This document shows, in pieces, positions 6,383 to 6,420 of a stretch of 6,420 nucleotides of DNA. This stretch comes from an uncultured archaeon A07HN63 (GTDB lineage: Archaea; Halobacteriota; Halobacteria; Halobacteriales; Haloferacaceae), in the NCBI GenBank assembly GCA_000496215.1, contig KI543197.1:161897-168316 (forward strand), written 5' to 3'. Position 1 is the stretch's first letter; the number at the start of each line of letters is the position of its first letter. Under the pieces are notes generated by a model. It worked only from the letters and a program-made list of their open reading frames with translations, ran no database searches and was not told the DNA's origin. The translations under genes were made by a program, and so were the position numbers.

Positions 6383-6420
6383 CCGCCACCGAGCCTCCCG
6401 ACTCGCCACAAACCGCACGT

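Noticed and set aside
1..6420. CRISPR array, tRNA or rRNA gene, insertion sequence, or defence system
   Set aside because: I found no regularly spaced repeats, no cloverleaf-like sequence, no transposase or terminal inverted repeats, and no defence-type gene set. The single helicase is not accompanied by nuclease or methylase genes in this window.

Overview
The window looks like ordinary chromosomal DNA from a halophilic archaeon (class Halobacteria). The DNA is GC-rich, the predicted proteins are rich in Asp and Glu, and several genes start within a few bases of the expected transcript start, about 25-30 bp downstream of an A/T-rich TATA-like box. That pattern is typical of leaderless haloarchaeal mRNAs. 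I cannot name the genus.

Layout from left to right. (1) Positions 1-1289, minus strand: the N-terminal part of a zinc-finger-containing SF2 DEAD/DEAH helicase related to the Ski2/Hel308 type. It runs off the left edge and is interrupted by a one-base frameshift near 211-213. (2) A divergent promoter region, 1290-1373. (3) A plus-strand run of four genes: a site-2-protease-type intramembrane metalloprotease with two CBS domains (1374-2561); a YfcE/MJ0936-type metallophosphoesterase (2637-3156, with a second one-base frameshift near 3057); a 47-residue single-helix membrane protein (3242-3385); and a PiT-family permease (3429-4610). (4) A convergent minus-strand gene for a CNNM/CorC-type membrane protein with CBS and CorC_HlyC domains (4644-6005). 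(5) A divergent intergenic region, then a 76-residue putative zinc-binding protein (6152-6382). The last 38 bases hold nothing I can assign.

No stretch longer than 150 bases is without a gene. I see no tRNA, rRNA, CRISPR array, insertion sequence or attachment site. The genes do not form one recognisable pathway. The common theme is membrane function: proteolysis, anion transport, and ion transport or sensing. Two of these proteins carry CBS pairs, which usually sense adenine nucleotides. I found no convincing new multi-gene system. The points most worth checking are the two frameshifts in otherwise well-conserved enzymes, the loss of the canonical Asn-Asp signature in both halves of the PiT-like permease, the short Arg/Ser/Glu-coding repeat inserted in the helicase, and an inverted repeat on the presumed TATA box of the phosphoesterase gene.
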